A stretch of 64,000 nt of DNA from MED-G105 sp039025235 (lineage in GTDB: Bacteria; Pseudomonadota; Alphaproteobacteria; Caulobacterales; Parvularculaceae): positions 42,090 through 106,089 of the forward strand of contig JBCCOS010000013.1 of assembly GCA_039025235.1 (NCBI GenBank). The letters are read 5' to 3'. Below the pieces are notes generated by a model, which saw only the letters and a program-made list of their open reading frames with translations, did not search any database and was not told the origin of the DNA. Positions 1 through 8,725 of the stretch are shown one piece after another (position 1 is the stretch's first letter; the number at the start of each line of letters is the position of its first letter). Position numbers and translations under genes: made by a program.

Positions 1-703
1 CTTTCACTTGCAAAAATTCTGCGGCTTCATAGAGCCCCCCTTGCACGAGAACGCCATACCACGGCCAAAGCGCGATATCCGCAACAGTATACTCCGTACC
101 GGCGATAAATGGCGACTCTGCAAGTCGGTGGTCTAAAACATCAAGCTGCCGCTTCACTTCCATCGCATAGCGATTAATCGCATATTCGATTTTGACTGGT
201 GCATACGTATAAAAATGACCGAATCCGCCGCCGAGGAAAGGTGCCGATCCCATTTGCCAGAAAACCCAATTGAATACTTCCGTTCGCATAGGACCTTGCG
301 CCGGTAGAAATGCGTTAAATTTCTCAGCCAGGTGTATAAGAATTGATCCGCTTTCGAAGATACGAAGCGGTTTTTCGCCGGTGCGGTCGAGCAAGGCGGG
401 GATTTTTGAGTTTGGGTTGATCTCGACAAACCCCGATGAGAACTGATCGCCCTCCTGAATATTAATCAGCCAGGCGTCATATTCCGCTTCACCAATTCCC
501 GCTTCCAGCAACTCCTCAAACATTATGGTTGCTTTCACACCATTCGGTGTGGCGAGCGAATAGAGCTGAAAACTATGCTGACCTAGCGGCAGATCTTTTT
601 CATGGGTTGGACCTGCAATAGGCCGGTTTATCGAGGCGAACTTGCCACCACTTTTCAGTTCCCAGCGCCAAACGCTAGGGGGAGTATAGGCAGCATCAGT
701 CAT
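1..703 (-). CDS. yghU: Glutathione S-transferase, YghU type (partial, C-terminus off window)
   Basis: The gene runs leftward and leaves the window after about 234 codons. The translation begins MTDAAYTPPSVWRWE and contains a thioredoxin-like N-terminal domain (HSFQLYSLATPNGVKATIMFEELLEAG), the glutathione-contacting stretch NPNSKIPALLD followed by FESGSILIHLAEK, and the start of the helical C-terminal domain (FIAGTEYTVADIALWPW). The long N-terminal extension before the thioredoxin fold and the NPNSKIPAL motif are typical of the YghU/YfcG disulfide-bond oxidoreductase group, which uses two glutathiones to reduce disulfides or peroxides in the cytoplasm. I chose the ATG ending at 703 because AAAGGA lies 8 bases upstream; an in-frame ATG at 709 would be too close to it. 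Function is from family knowledge; substrate unknown. Confidence 0.85.
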   Translation of the reverse strand, partial: MTDAAYTPPSVWRWELKSGGKFASINRPIAGPTHEKDLPLGQHSFQLYSLATPNGVKATIMFEELLEAGIGEAEYDAWLINIQEGDQFSSGFVEINPNSKIPALLDRTGEKPLRIFESGSILIHLAEKFNAFLPAQGPMRTEVFNWVFWQMGSAPFLGGGFGHFYTYAPVKIEYAINRYAMEVKRQLDVLDHRLAESPFIAGTEYTVADIALWPWYGVLVQGGLYEAAEFLQVK

Positions 704-1157
704 TGGCATCGTCCTTTAAACCAAAAATTACGATCAGCCGCTCTTACGCAAAGAATTGGGAATGAGAGTTATTTTCAGCCAACAGCTTCTGAGAGAAAAT
801 AGAGGGTTACAAGCGCCCTACTCAATTACCCAATTAGAGGGTCGGCGAGAAGATTTCGAGCGGATTGCGGATTATTGTGCAAATTTTAAATTGAGAGGCA
901 AATTGTCCATCGTGTCGCTTTGTTGAAGTCTTTAGTGTCATTTGTGTGAAAGCGGTATTGCGTTTTTCTCTTGCTCCACGCAAATTGTGCAGTGCAAGCC
1001 AATCGCTTTGACAACACATGCGCCGTGTAACACGTGTTACATTTTTACAAAAGGTTAAACGTTGTACTAACAGGATGACTTTGGTATTACTTCAACAAGG
1101 CGAATTACTACGATCAGCCCATGGCTCAAAAGCTAGAGGCCAAAAAAGCTATGATGG
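704..1157. other. Intergenic region between divergent yghU and the cytochrome operon
   Basis: No gene is supported here. The stretch must hold the promoters of yghU (leftward) and of the operon starting at 1158 (rightward). The one striking site is the 16-bp palindrome at 1026-1041, listed separately. The motif TACGATCAGCC occurs twice (about 730 and 1109), once near each gene start. Confidence 0.5.
1026..1041. promoter_or_regulatory. 16-bp perfect palindrome, candidate operator
   Basis: TGTAACACGTGTTACA is a perfect inverted repeat about 115 bases upstream of the first cytochrome-operon gene and 320 bases from the divergent yghU start. Length and symmetry suit a dimeric repressor such as a TetR- or LacI-type protein. 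No matching regulator gene is adjacent, so the binding protein is unknown. Confidence 0.45.
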
Positions 1158-4100
1158 GTGCTAAGAGTGTTCATGGCGTTTTTTCACGATATGGTTTTTC
1201 GTTGTATTACAAACTTCCGATTATCAGTGCTGTCCATTAAGCGCTTTGTGGGGGTCCTAGGCCTTCTCTCTTCCGTGAGTTGTTCCGATGCTGAACAATC
1301 CAGCAGCAGTGTGTTAGTTTCATTCAACGAAGATGTTCGCCCAATCTTGAATCAGTATTGCGTATCTTGCCATGGCGGTGTGCGTCAGAAGGCCGGCGTA
1401 TCATTTATTTATCGCGAGCAAGCACTGGGCAAAGGTGAGTCGGGTAATCCAACCATTGTCCCCGGCAACCCCGAGGCGTCGGAACTTATTGTTCGATTAA
1501 AAACAGACGATTTAGAAGAGCGCATGCCGTATCATGCGCCGCCGCTTTCGACAGAGCAGATCGCGGTCCTAGAGGAGTGGGTAAAACAGGGCGCAAAATG
1601 GGAAGCTCACTGGGCCTTTGAGCCACCAAAACGAGCCAACCTCGATGGCGATGACACAGAAGAAAAGTCCATCTCAGCTGAGGGGGCAATTGATCGATAC
1701 ATCGCCGACAAGCTCACCGCAGCAGATTTGATGCCCGCTGAAGAGGCATCAAAAAGTACATTACTGAGGCGGTTGTCCCTTGACTTAACCGGCTTGGCCC
1801 CAACGGTTGAAGAACTCGACGCATTTCAATCGGATGTGTCCGCAACAGCATATGAAAAGCAGGTCGATCGATTGCTTTCATCGCCACGTTTTGGCGAGCG
1901 TTGGGCAAGCATGTGGTTGGATGTTGCGCGATATGCCGACAGCAAAGGTTATTTAGATCGTGGTCGGGATTCTTGGCCCTACAGGGACTGGGTTATTTCT
2001 GCATTCAACGACAATGTTCCTTATGATTCATTCGTCACAAAACAGCTCGCTGGTGATTTGTTGCCCGAGCCCACAATGGGCAATTTAATCGCGACGTCCT
2101 TCCTCCGCCAAAGCCGAAATAATGACGAGGCTGGCGCTGATGACGAACAGTTTCGTATGGAAGCCGCCATGGAACGAAATGCCATGGTATGGTCCACCCT
2201 AAACGGATTGACCATGAATTGTGTACAGTGTCACTCCCACCCCTATGATCCAATTCAGCATGAAGAATATTATAAATCTCTCGCATTTTTCAATAACACC
2301 GAGGACCATGATCTTCCGTCCGACGAACCTTTCCTCCCCGTATCGATCGATGAAAATCAGCGCTATGAAACGTTTAGTGACTATCTTGAGTACCGCGCAT
2401 TACGCCGCGATATTGTAAACGAAGGACGAGCGTTCGCCGATGCAGTGCAGTCGTGGAATGACACAACAGCATTATCAGCAACAGCAACTGGCTTTGAGGG
2501 CGTGTCACTTTATGCGGGGGACGAAGAAAATGGCTATGGCGATCTACCTGAATTCGAGATTGATAACGCGGAAATAAAAGCAACCGCGCCGAGTTCAACA
2601 TCGTGGATATTTGACTATGATGTAGAAGTTCCCGCAGAACCATTATCCGCTATTCGGTTTGAGGTCATTCCGCTTGACGAGGATAAAGCAGCGCATTCAC
2701 CAGAGCGAGGGTTTGCGGTCGATGCGATTGAAGCCTACTTCGTATCTGCTGACGGGGAGGAATCATCACCCCTGGAATTTCATTATTTCATTCCCGACGC
2801 TGAAGAAAACATAAGCCCGTTATTTGGCCCAAACGACGTGCTTTCAGCAGATTTATCGCGCAACCCCGGCGCCGCAAAGTTAAACTATTCGCCAGCCCGA
2901 TATCGCGCGCAAGGTGGTTTTGGATCAGTACCAAAACTCTACAAACGCCGCTGGACGATCGGCATCTTGAAAACACCGATAGAAGCGCCGAAAGCAGGCC
3001 ATTTGCGCATTCGCTTTAAGTTTGATTCTGGCATCAACGAAATGGCAGGAACCGTCCGACGTCTTCGTATTCAAACAAGTGCATCTGAAAAATGGCAAAC
3101 ATTCGATGAAACCGGTTCTATTGCAGAAAAATACGTACAAATGCGAGAGGCTCACGCGAAATTAGCGGGCGTTCCTTCAGCAACTCTCCCAATCATTAAC
3201 GATCTGCCACAACCCTTGCAGCGTGCAACGCATAAATTTGAGCGTGGCAATATGATGACCAAGGTAGGTGATGCGCTCCAGCCAAGCCCGCCCAGTATAT
3301 TCCCTGAATTCGATGCCTCTGGTAATGCGGATCGATTAAGTCTCGCCCAGTGGTTCTTCGAACCGGAGCAACCGCTCACCTCAAGAGTTGCCGTAAACCG
3401 TATCTGGGGGCAGCTTTTTGGGACTGGCATTGTACGATCACAAGAGGATTTTGGCGGCGTTGGAGAAGAACCAACCAATCAAGAACTTCTCGACTGGCTT
3501 GCCCGGGAGTTCCAAGACGAATTGAAGTGGGATGTTAAAGCCCTTATACGGATGATTGTATTAAGCGACGCCTACCGTCGATCGTCAAAAGCTACCGATC
3601 GTATGCTTGAAGTGGATCCCGACAATCGTTTGCTTTCTCGCGGACCACGCCAACGCCTCACAGCTGAGATGGTGAGGGATCAGGCACTCTATTCAAGTGG
3701 CTTATTAACTGAAGAGATGGGCGGGGTTCCCGTCGCGCCTCCCTCGGAAGACAGGGGCGGCCAGGAACAAGCTTACAAAACGAATTGGTTGCCCGCCGAA
3801 GGCGATAACCGCTACCGGCGGTCGATTTACACCGGCATAAAGCGGACAACAACCTATCCGAGCCTCCTTATTTTCGATATGAAAGCGCGTGATATGTCAG
3901 CGGCGCGGCGGCACGTGACGAATACACCGTCGCAAGCGCTGGTGACATTGAATGAACCCATTCATGTGGAAGCGGCGAAAGCCCTTGGGCAACGGATGTG
4001 CTCTGAGGCCGATGAAAGCGACCTATCGCACCTGCCAGAAGGGACGCCAGAATCGATTAACGCTGAGTTTGCTCGATGTATCGTCAGGGGTGCCCGGATT

Positions 4101-4283
4101 GTCCTTTCACGCCCTCCAACAGCCCATGAAGTCAGCACATTCTATGACTTGTTTGAAGGTTTGTCCTCGGACGATATAGGCAATAAAACAGTCGGCGGCA
4201 CCAATAAAGAGCCGGTGAATGAACATCGATGGAGCCTCGTTGCGTCAGCAATGCTTAATTTGGATGCGGCTTTGACTAGGTGA
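1158..4283 (+). CDS. PSCyt1-DUF1549-DUF1553 cytochrome-like protein
   Basis: This 1041-residue exported protein has the domain order seen in Planctomycete cytochrome-like proteins. A signal or lipoprotein-like segment (residues 28-42) ends at Cys42, but the lipobox is weak. A PSCyt1 domain follows with haem motif C68-V-S-C-H72, then a DUF1549 (PSCyt2) domain beginning near EGAIDRYIADKL, with a second CxxCH motif at C355-V-Q-C-H359, and a C-terminal DUF1553 domain (PLTSRVAVNRIWGQLFGTG; LSDAYRRSS). The two CxxCH motifs suggest covalent c-type haem outside the cytoplasmic membrane. It lies 4 bases ahead of the DUF1501 gene, its usual partner. The start is GTG at 1158; ATGs at 1173 and 1194 are alternatives. 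Substrate and electron partner are unknown; in planctomycetes such pairs are often linked to carbohydrate use, which nothing here proves. Confidence 0.85.
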   Translation: MLRVFMAFFHDMVFRCITNFRLSVLSIKRFVGVLGLLSSVSCSDAEQSSSSVLVSFNEDVRPILNQYCVSCHGGVRQKAGVSFIYREQALGKGESGNPTIVPGNPEASELIVRLKTDDLEERMPYHAPPLSTEQIAVLEEWVKQGAKWEAHWAFEPPKRANLDGDDTEEKSISAEGAIDRYIADKLTAADLMPAEEASKSTLLRRLSLDLTGLAPTVEELDAFQSDVSATAYEKQVDRLLSSPRFGERWASMWLDVARYADSKGYLDRGRDSWPYRDWVISAFNDNVPYDSFVTKQLAGDLLPEPTMGNLIATSFLRQSRNNDEAGADDEQFRMEAAMERNAMVWSTLNGLTMNCVQCHSHPYDPIQHEEYYKSLAFFNNTEDHDLPSDEPFLPVSIDENQRYETFSDYLEYRALRRDIVNEGRAFADAVQSWNDTTALSATATGFEGVSLYAGDEENGYGDLPEFEIDNAEIKATAPSSTSWIFDYDVEVPAEPLSAIRFEVIPLDEDKAAHSPERGFAVDAIEAYFVSADGEESSPLEFHYFIPDAEENISPLFGPNDVLSADLSRNPGAAKLNYSPARYRAQGGFGSVPKLYKRRWTIGILKTPIEAPKAGHLRIRFKFDSGINEMAGTVRRLRIQTSASEKWQTFDETGSIAEKYVQMREAHAKLAGVPSATLPIINDLPQPLQRATHKFERGNMMTKVGDALQPSPPSIFPEFDASGNADRLSLAQWFFEPEQPLTSRVAVNRIWGQLFGTGIVRSQEDFGGVGEEPTNQELLDWLAREFQDELKWDVKALIRMIVLSDAYRRSSKATDRMLEVDPDNRLLSRGPRQRLTAEMVRDQALYSSGLLTEEMGGVPVAPPSEDRGGQEQAYKTNWLPAEGDNRYRRSIYTGIKRTTTYPSLLIFDMKARDMSAARRHVTNTPSQALVTLNEPIHVEAAKALGQRMCSEADESDLSHLPEGTPESINAEFARCIVRGARIVLSRPPTAHEVSTFYDLFEGLSSDDIGNKTVGGTNKEPVNEHRWSLVASAMLNLDAALTR

Positions 4284-4287
4284 CACA

Positions 4288-5832
4288 ATGAAACACGATC
4301 AAAATCTAATGAATAACAGGCATAAGTCAAATCATGACGTCAGTGACAATGCATCATCGCCTAGCCTTTCACGGCGTAATGTGTTGGGCATGGGCGCCGG
4401 TCTTGGTGCGGCCATTGCCACATCGGCTTCGCCATCTTTAGGATGGGCACAGAACGTCGATGCCACGGGTAAACCGCTTCTCGATCTAACGCGTGATCCG
4501 ACAAGTCCGTTGTCTCCTTTACCGCCGCAATTACCTGCCAAAGCAAAGAGGGTCATTTACCTGCATATGGGAGGCGGTTTGAGCCACCTCGATTTATTCG
4601 ACTACAAGCCAGAGCTTGTGAAGTTCGATGGAAAGGAAGCCCCCCAAGCACTTCTTGAGGGGAAACAGTTTCCATTCATTACCGGCAAGCCAACGCTTAT
4701 GGGCCCATTGTTTCCATTCCATCAAGCAGGGGAAAGTGGTGCTTGGGTTTCCGACAGGTTTCCGCAGTTAGAAAAACACATCGACGATATTTGTTTTATT
4801 AAGTCGATGCGATCAACACAGTTCAATCATGTACCAGCGATTCTCTTGAAACTTACCGGAGACGCAAGACCTGGTTATCCATCACTAGGCGCTTGGGTCA
4901 ACTACGCTCTTGGTACGGTCAATCAGAACTTGCCCGGCTTCATCCAATTGAACGGACCTTACTTATCCGACGACAACAGCCCGGAAAGTCAGTATTGGGG
5001 CTCTGGTTTTCTCCCAAGCGCGTACCAAGGGATGGTGTGCCAGGCGCGCGGCGAGCCAATTCTTTATCTCGATAACCCACCAGGTGTAGAGCGCAAAGAA
5101 CGTCGTCATGTTCTCGACGCAATTGCTAAAATTAATCAGCAAACGCTCGATGAATTCAACGATCCCGAAACATTGGCCAGAAGTGCTCAGTTTGAGATGG
5201 CCTACAGGATGCAGGCAGAAGCACCCGAGGCAATGGATGTGTCGAATGAACCTCAATGGGTTCTCGACATGTATGGCGCTGAACCAGGTCGCGCTGACTT
5301 TGCGATGAACTGCCTGCTGGCCCGTAGACTTGCCGAACGCGGCGTACGCTTCACTCAACTATGGCAATGGGGTTGGGATTCCCATGGCACCAGTCAAGTC
5401 GAAGCCCTAAATGACGGTTTCATAAATATGTGTGACATCGTTGACCAGCCGGTCGCAGCGCTTTTGAGTGACTTAAAAATGCGTGGCCTTTTAGAAGACA
5501 CACTGGTCGTTTTCTCGACTGAATTCGGCCGTACATCAATGAAAGAACCATCCTTTGGAGACTTGGCGCAATGGAGCGGTCGCGATCATAATCCCGGTGG
5601 TTTCACGATTTGGATGGCTGGTGCTGGCATCAAGGGCGGCACGTCCTATGGCGAAACGGACGAATTGGGTCTTGATGTGGTCTCTAACCCAGTGGAAGTG
5701 AGAGATCTTCACGCGACCATTCTGCATGCGTTAGGTTTTGACCATCACGCTCTCACCTATCGTTATCAAGGCCTTGATCAAAAGATCACTGGGGTGAAGC
5801 CAGCACGGGTCATTCACGATTTGTTTGTGTGA
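4288..5832 (+). CDS. DUF1501 protein, Tat-exported sulfatase-like fold
   Basis: A 514-residue protein of the DUF1501 family, related to the alkaline phosphatase/sulfatase fold. It begins with a Tat signal: twin arginines R29-R30 in SRRNVLGMGAG, followed by a hydrophobic stretch and an Ala-rich cleavage region ending GWAQ. Family blocks are visible: VIYLHMGGGLSHLDLFDYKP, FTQLWQWGWDSHG, VVFSTEFGRTS and GRDHNPGGFTIWMAGAG. Tat export fits a protein folded with metal cofactors before crossing to the periplasm. An AGGTGAC ribosome site precedes the ATG, and the gap to the upstream stop is 4 bases, so the two are surely co-transcribed. Enzymatic activity of the family is not established. Confidence 0.88.
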   Translation: MKHDQNLMNNRHKSNHDVSDNASSPSLSRRNVLGMGAGLGAAIATSASPSLGWAQNVDATGKPLLDLTRDPTSPLSPLPPQLPAKAKRVIYLHMGGGLSHLDLFDYKPELVKFDGKEAPQALLEGKQFPFITGKPTLMGPLFPFHQAGESGAWVSDRFPQLEKHIDDICFIKSMRSTQFNHVPAILLKLTGDARPGYPSLGAWVNYALGTVNQNLPGFIQLNGPYLSDDNSPESQYWGSGFLPSAYQGMVCQARGEPILYLDNPPGVERKERRHVLDAIAKINQQTLDEFNDPETLARSAQFEMAYRMQAEAPEAMDVSNEPQWVLDMYGAEPGRADFAMNCLLARRLAERGVRFTQLWQWGWDSHGTSQVEALNDGFINMCDIVDQPVAALLSDLKMRGLLEDTLVVFSTEFGRTSMKEPSFGDLAQWSGRDHNPGGFTIWMAGAGIKGGTSYGETDELGLDVVSNPVEVRDLHATILHALGFDHHALTYRYQGLDQKITGVKPARVIHDLFV

Positions 5833-5864
5833 GTCGTTAAAAAGTAGGTCATTTCTCAATCCCA

Positions 5865-7412
5865 ATGGCAATGTCGTTAGATCAAGATAAAGAATATAGT
5901 CGGACCGGTGCTTTCTCTACCGGCCCTTGGCTGATGTGGTCGGGTGGTGTCTTACTGTCTTTGATACCTCTTGTCCTGGTTCTACTCACGGGACCCAATG
6001 GCACCACGGAAAACGCTTGGATTTCTTTTCTGGGGAATTTTCACCCCATTGCCGTTCACTTCCCGATTGCTCTGATATTCATTATACCTATTATCGAGGT
6101 CATCGCCCGTGCCGGACGGATTGAAAGCTTAAAACCTGCAACGGTTTTCCTGTGGGGCTTTGCTTTTGCCGGCGCGCTCCTTGCCCCACTCCTGGGGTGG
6201 AGCCTTGCCGCCTCTGGTGCCTCGGGACCTCTTGTCACTGAACACATGTGGAGCGGCGTATTTGTCGCGCCTTTATGCTTCATCTGTATGCTCCTATCCC
6301 ACGTCTCGAATGGGCATGGTGGCATCAAGCGGTTCGCTTACTTTACAGCGACATTTGCCGCTTTTGTCCTTGTGAGCTTCACCGGATATCGTGGCGGGCA
6401 GATTACACACGGTAAAAACCACTTGGTCGCCTCTATCCCACCCCCGTTTGATCAATGGTTGGGAAGCGAATCTGAGACAATCGCGAAAGCGCCGACGCCC
6501 GAGGACGGGTACTATGCATTCGTCGTTGCCCCCATTTTAGAAAACCGATGCGTTAGTTGTCATGGCGCCAATAAGCAAAAAGGGCGGCTGCGCCTCGATA
6601 CATTTGCTGAAGTAATGCGCGGCGGCACGTCAGGCGCTGTCGTTGTCGCAGGACAGGCGGGTAGCGAATTAATCCGACGCGTGACGCTACCACAATCACA
6701 TGACGAGTTTATGCCAACAGGAAAATCACCCTTAGCATCAGAACAGATTGATGCACTGAGTGAATGGATACTTGCTGGTGCACCAGAAATGGGCGCTCCG
6801 CCTGAGAAGTATCTCACCATCTCGCCGTCCATAGGTAACGACGCGCCAGCAGTAGACCCAGCAGCAGACGACGGGCACATGGCCCTAGACCCTGAAGCCG
6901 TTGCCAAAGAGCGGGAACAATTAGCATCGACCGTACAAAAATTTCAGCAACAGTATCCCGGATTGATCGACTATGAAGCACGATCAAGCGCTAACCTCGT
7001 CTTAAACGCACTTTCAATGCGCCAATCATTCAACGATGAAACCCTCGCTGAGCTCGCACCACTCTTTGAGCGCATTGTTCAAGTAGAGCTTTCCAACACA
7101 AGCATTACTGATAATGGCGCAGCTGCAATAGAAAAAATGCCTCGATTACGGCGCCTTTCGGTATCCCGAACGGGCATATCGGACGTCATGTTAAAACATC
7201 TTTCGGGACATGGTGCGCTAGAAGTATTGAACTTATACGGAACAAATGTAACACTTGGCGGCCTGTCGGAGATCGCGAATATGCCAAAACTCAAACGGGT
7301 TTATATCGCAGCAACCCCGGCCATGGACGCGCTGGTTGGCAACCAATCGGACGTTAACGACTTTGAAAAGTTGTCTCAATTAGATGCCGATGTTGAGTGG
7401 ATTGGCCGTTAA
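5865..7412 (+). CDS. Membrane cytochrome-like protein with LRR tail (DUF2231-like/PSCyt1)
   Basis: This 515-residue protein has about five N-terminal membrane segments (residues 22-175) including FHPIAVHFPIALIFIIP, typical of DUF2231-like membrane domains. A PSCyt1 domain follows with one haem motif (C-V-S-C-H near residue 228) and the FMPTGKSPLASEQIDALSEWI end common to the family. The C-terminus (about 405-490) carries leucine-rich-repeat-like units: VELSNTSITDNGAAAIEKM, LSVSRTGISDVMLKHL, LNLYGTNVTLGGLSEI. It stands 32 bases after the DUF1501 gene and probably completes a three-gene operon, acting as the membrane anchor or electron-transfer component. The ribosome site is weak. The LRR tail suggests a protein contact. 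Role inferred from context. Confidence 0.8.
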   Translation: MAMSLDQDKEYSRTGAFSTGPWLMWSGGVLLSLIPLVLVLLTGPNGTTENAWISFLGNFHPIAVHFPIALIFIIPIIEVIARAGRIESLKPATVFLWGFAFAGALLAPLLGWSLAASGASGPLVTEHMWSGVFVAPLCFICMLLSHVSNGHGGIKRFAYFTATFAAFVLVSFTGYRGGQITHGKNHLVASIPPPFDQWLGSESETIAKAPTPEDGYYAFVVAPILENRCVSCHGANKQKGRLRLDTFAEVMRGGTSGAVVVAGQAGSELIRRVTLPQSHDEFMPTGKSPLASEQIDALSEWILAGAPEMGAPPEKYLTISPSIGNDAPAVDPAADDGHMALDPEAVAKEREQLASTVQKFQQQYPGLIDYEARSSANLVLNALSMRQSFNDETLAELAPLFERIVQVELSNTSITDNGAAAIEKMPRLRRLSVSRTGISDVMLKHLSGHGALEVLNLYGTNVTLGGLSEIANMPKLKRVYIAATPAMDALVGNQSDVNDFEKLSQLDADVEWIGR

Positions 7413-7572
7413 TAAACCCATGTAAGCCCGACCTCACAGTATCTTTCTGGATCTCATATCGTCTTTCTACAGAATAACTCATACATGTCTGGACTTGCTT
7501 ATCTTATGAGCAAGAGGCATTAAGAGAAACATACCAAATGCAAAAGCGGCGGCGTTCGCATGGGAGATATTG

Positions 7573-8418
7573 ATGAAAGTATTACGCGTTGGCAATGAAG
7601 GTGCCGAAATCCCGGCCATTCTTGACAAAAACGGGGCTATAAGGGACGCACGCTCCCTTGTTTCGGATTGGACGGGAGAACACCTCGGTCCAGATTTTCT
7701 CAAAACTCTCGATGGCGACACCGTCCTTGAGTTGCCAGAGATTTCGTCTCCTTCAAGGATCGGGCCGTGCGTGACGGGCGTCGGCAAATTCATTTGCATT
7801 GGTTTGAACTACGCTGACCATGCGGCTGAAACCGGCGCTGAACCACCGTCAGAACCTGTTCTTTTCTTCAAAGCGACAAGTGCCATCTGCGGCCCAAATG
7901 ATAATCTTATTATTCCGCGTAGAAGCGAAAAAACCGATTGGGAAGTTGAGCTCGGTGTCGTCATCGGAAAACCGGGAAGCTATATTGAGGAACGTGACGC
8001 CATGAGCCATATCGCCGGTTATTGCGTCTCCCACGATGTATCCGAGCGCGCTTTCCAAATGGAGAGCACTGGCCAGTGGGTTAAAGGGAAAAGCGCGGAT
8101 AATTTTGGACCGATCGGGCCTTATCTCGTGACCCCCGATGAAGTTGATGACCCTCAAAATCTAGATCTCTGGCTTGAGGTCAATGGCGAGCGGATGCAGT
8201 CTGGCAACACAAAAACAATGATTTTCGGCGTCGCGCATCTAATTTCGTATGTCTCGCAATTCATGAGCCTTCAGCCGGGCGATATTATTTCAACAGGAAC
8301 ACCGCCAGGTGTCGGCCTCGCCAAGAAGCCGCCTCGGTATCTAAAGCCAGGCGACAAGGTCACATTGGGTGTGGCCGGATTAGGTGATCAAGCACAAACT
8401 TGCGTTGCAGCCGATTAA
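7573..8418 (+). CDS. Fumarylacetoacetate hydrolase (FAH) family protein
   Basis: A 281-residue cytoplasmic protein of the FAH superfamily. The core starts at KFICIGLNYADHAAETG and holds the expected metal ligands E124, E126 (DWEVELGVVIG) and D155 (SHDVSERAFQ), plus the conserved end GDIISTGTPPGVG. Members hydrolyse or decarboxylate 2-oxo acids such as acylpyruvates, 2,4-diketo-3-deoxysugar acids or 5-oxopent-3-ene-1,2,5-tricarboxylate with Mg2+ or Mn2+. The sequence alone does not decide the substrate. Start at ATG 7573 because GGGAGA lies 7 bases upstream; TTG at 7570 is less likely. It is 160 bases downstream of the cytochrome operon and may or may not be co-transcribed. Confidence 0.88.
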   Translation: MKVLRVGNEGAEIPAILDKNGAIRDARSLVSDWTGEHLGPDFLKTLDGDTVLELPEISSPSRIGPCVTGVGKFICIGLNYADHAAETGAEPPSEPVLFFKATSAICGPNDNLIIPRRSEKTDWEVELGVVIGKPGSYIEERDAMSHIAGYCVSHDVSERAFQMESTGQWVKGKSADNFGPIGPYLVTPDEVDDPQNLDLWLEVNGERMQSGNTKTMIFGVAHLISYVSQFMSLQPGDIISTGTPPGVGLAKKPPRYLKPGDKVTLGVAGLGDQAQTCVAAD

Positions 8419-8725
8419 TTCATCAATACTCCTTACCTTTCAATAAGGCGTTTACCGAATACGTGAACACCTACTTATCAATAGAGGATAAAGGTGTTTT
8501 GCAGACGAATTTGGTGCAGGACGGCTTTTGGTCTTTGATTTTATGCAATTCCGGACGCATAGGCCGGTAGCCACTTGAGCTGGAAATGCTCTAGTATGCT
8601 CAATAAGGCGTACTAGAGCTTGTGGCGTTTCTTTTGCCGAGTTGATGGACGGCAACCATCAACCGACTACACTGATCGGCGAAGCGCTCTAGGCCAAGAA
8701 ACACAAACGAAATGAGAGATGAATA
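8419..8725. other. Intergenic gap largely filled by mosaic repeat
   Basis: The gap contains the mosaic repeat at 8532-8692 and leaves only about 30 bases before the serine hydrolase start. The promoter of that gene must therefore lie within or before the repeat. No gene is seen. Confidence 0.5.
8532..8692 (+). repeat. Mosaic repeat family B, copy 1
   Basis: Two modules are present. The first (8532-8594) reads TCTTTGATTTTATGCAATTCC to GGAAATGCTCTAG and shares ends with family A. The second (from about 8632) reads TTGCCGAGTTGATGGACGGC to GGCGAAGCGCTCTAG and can fold through GTTGATGG/CCATCAAC inside GCCGA/TCGGC. The second module recurs almost unchanged at about 10488-10544 and 62008-62067. Confidence 0.8.
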
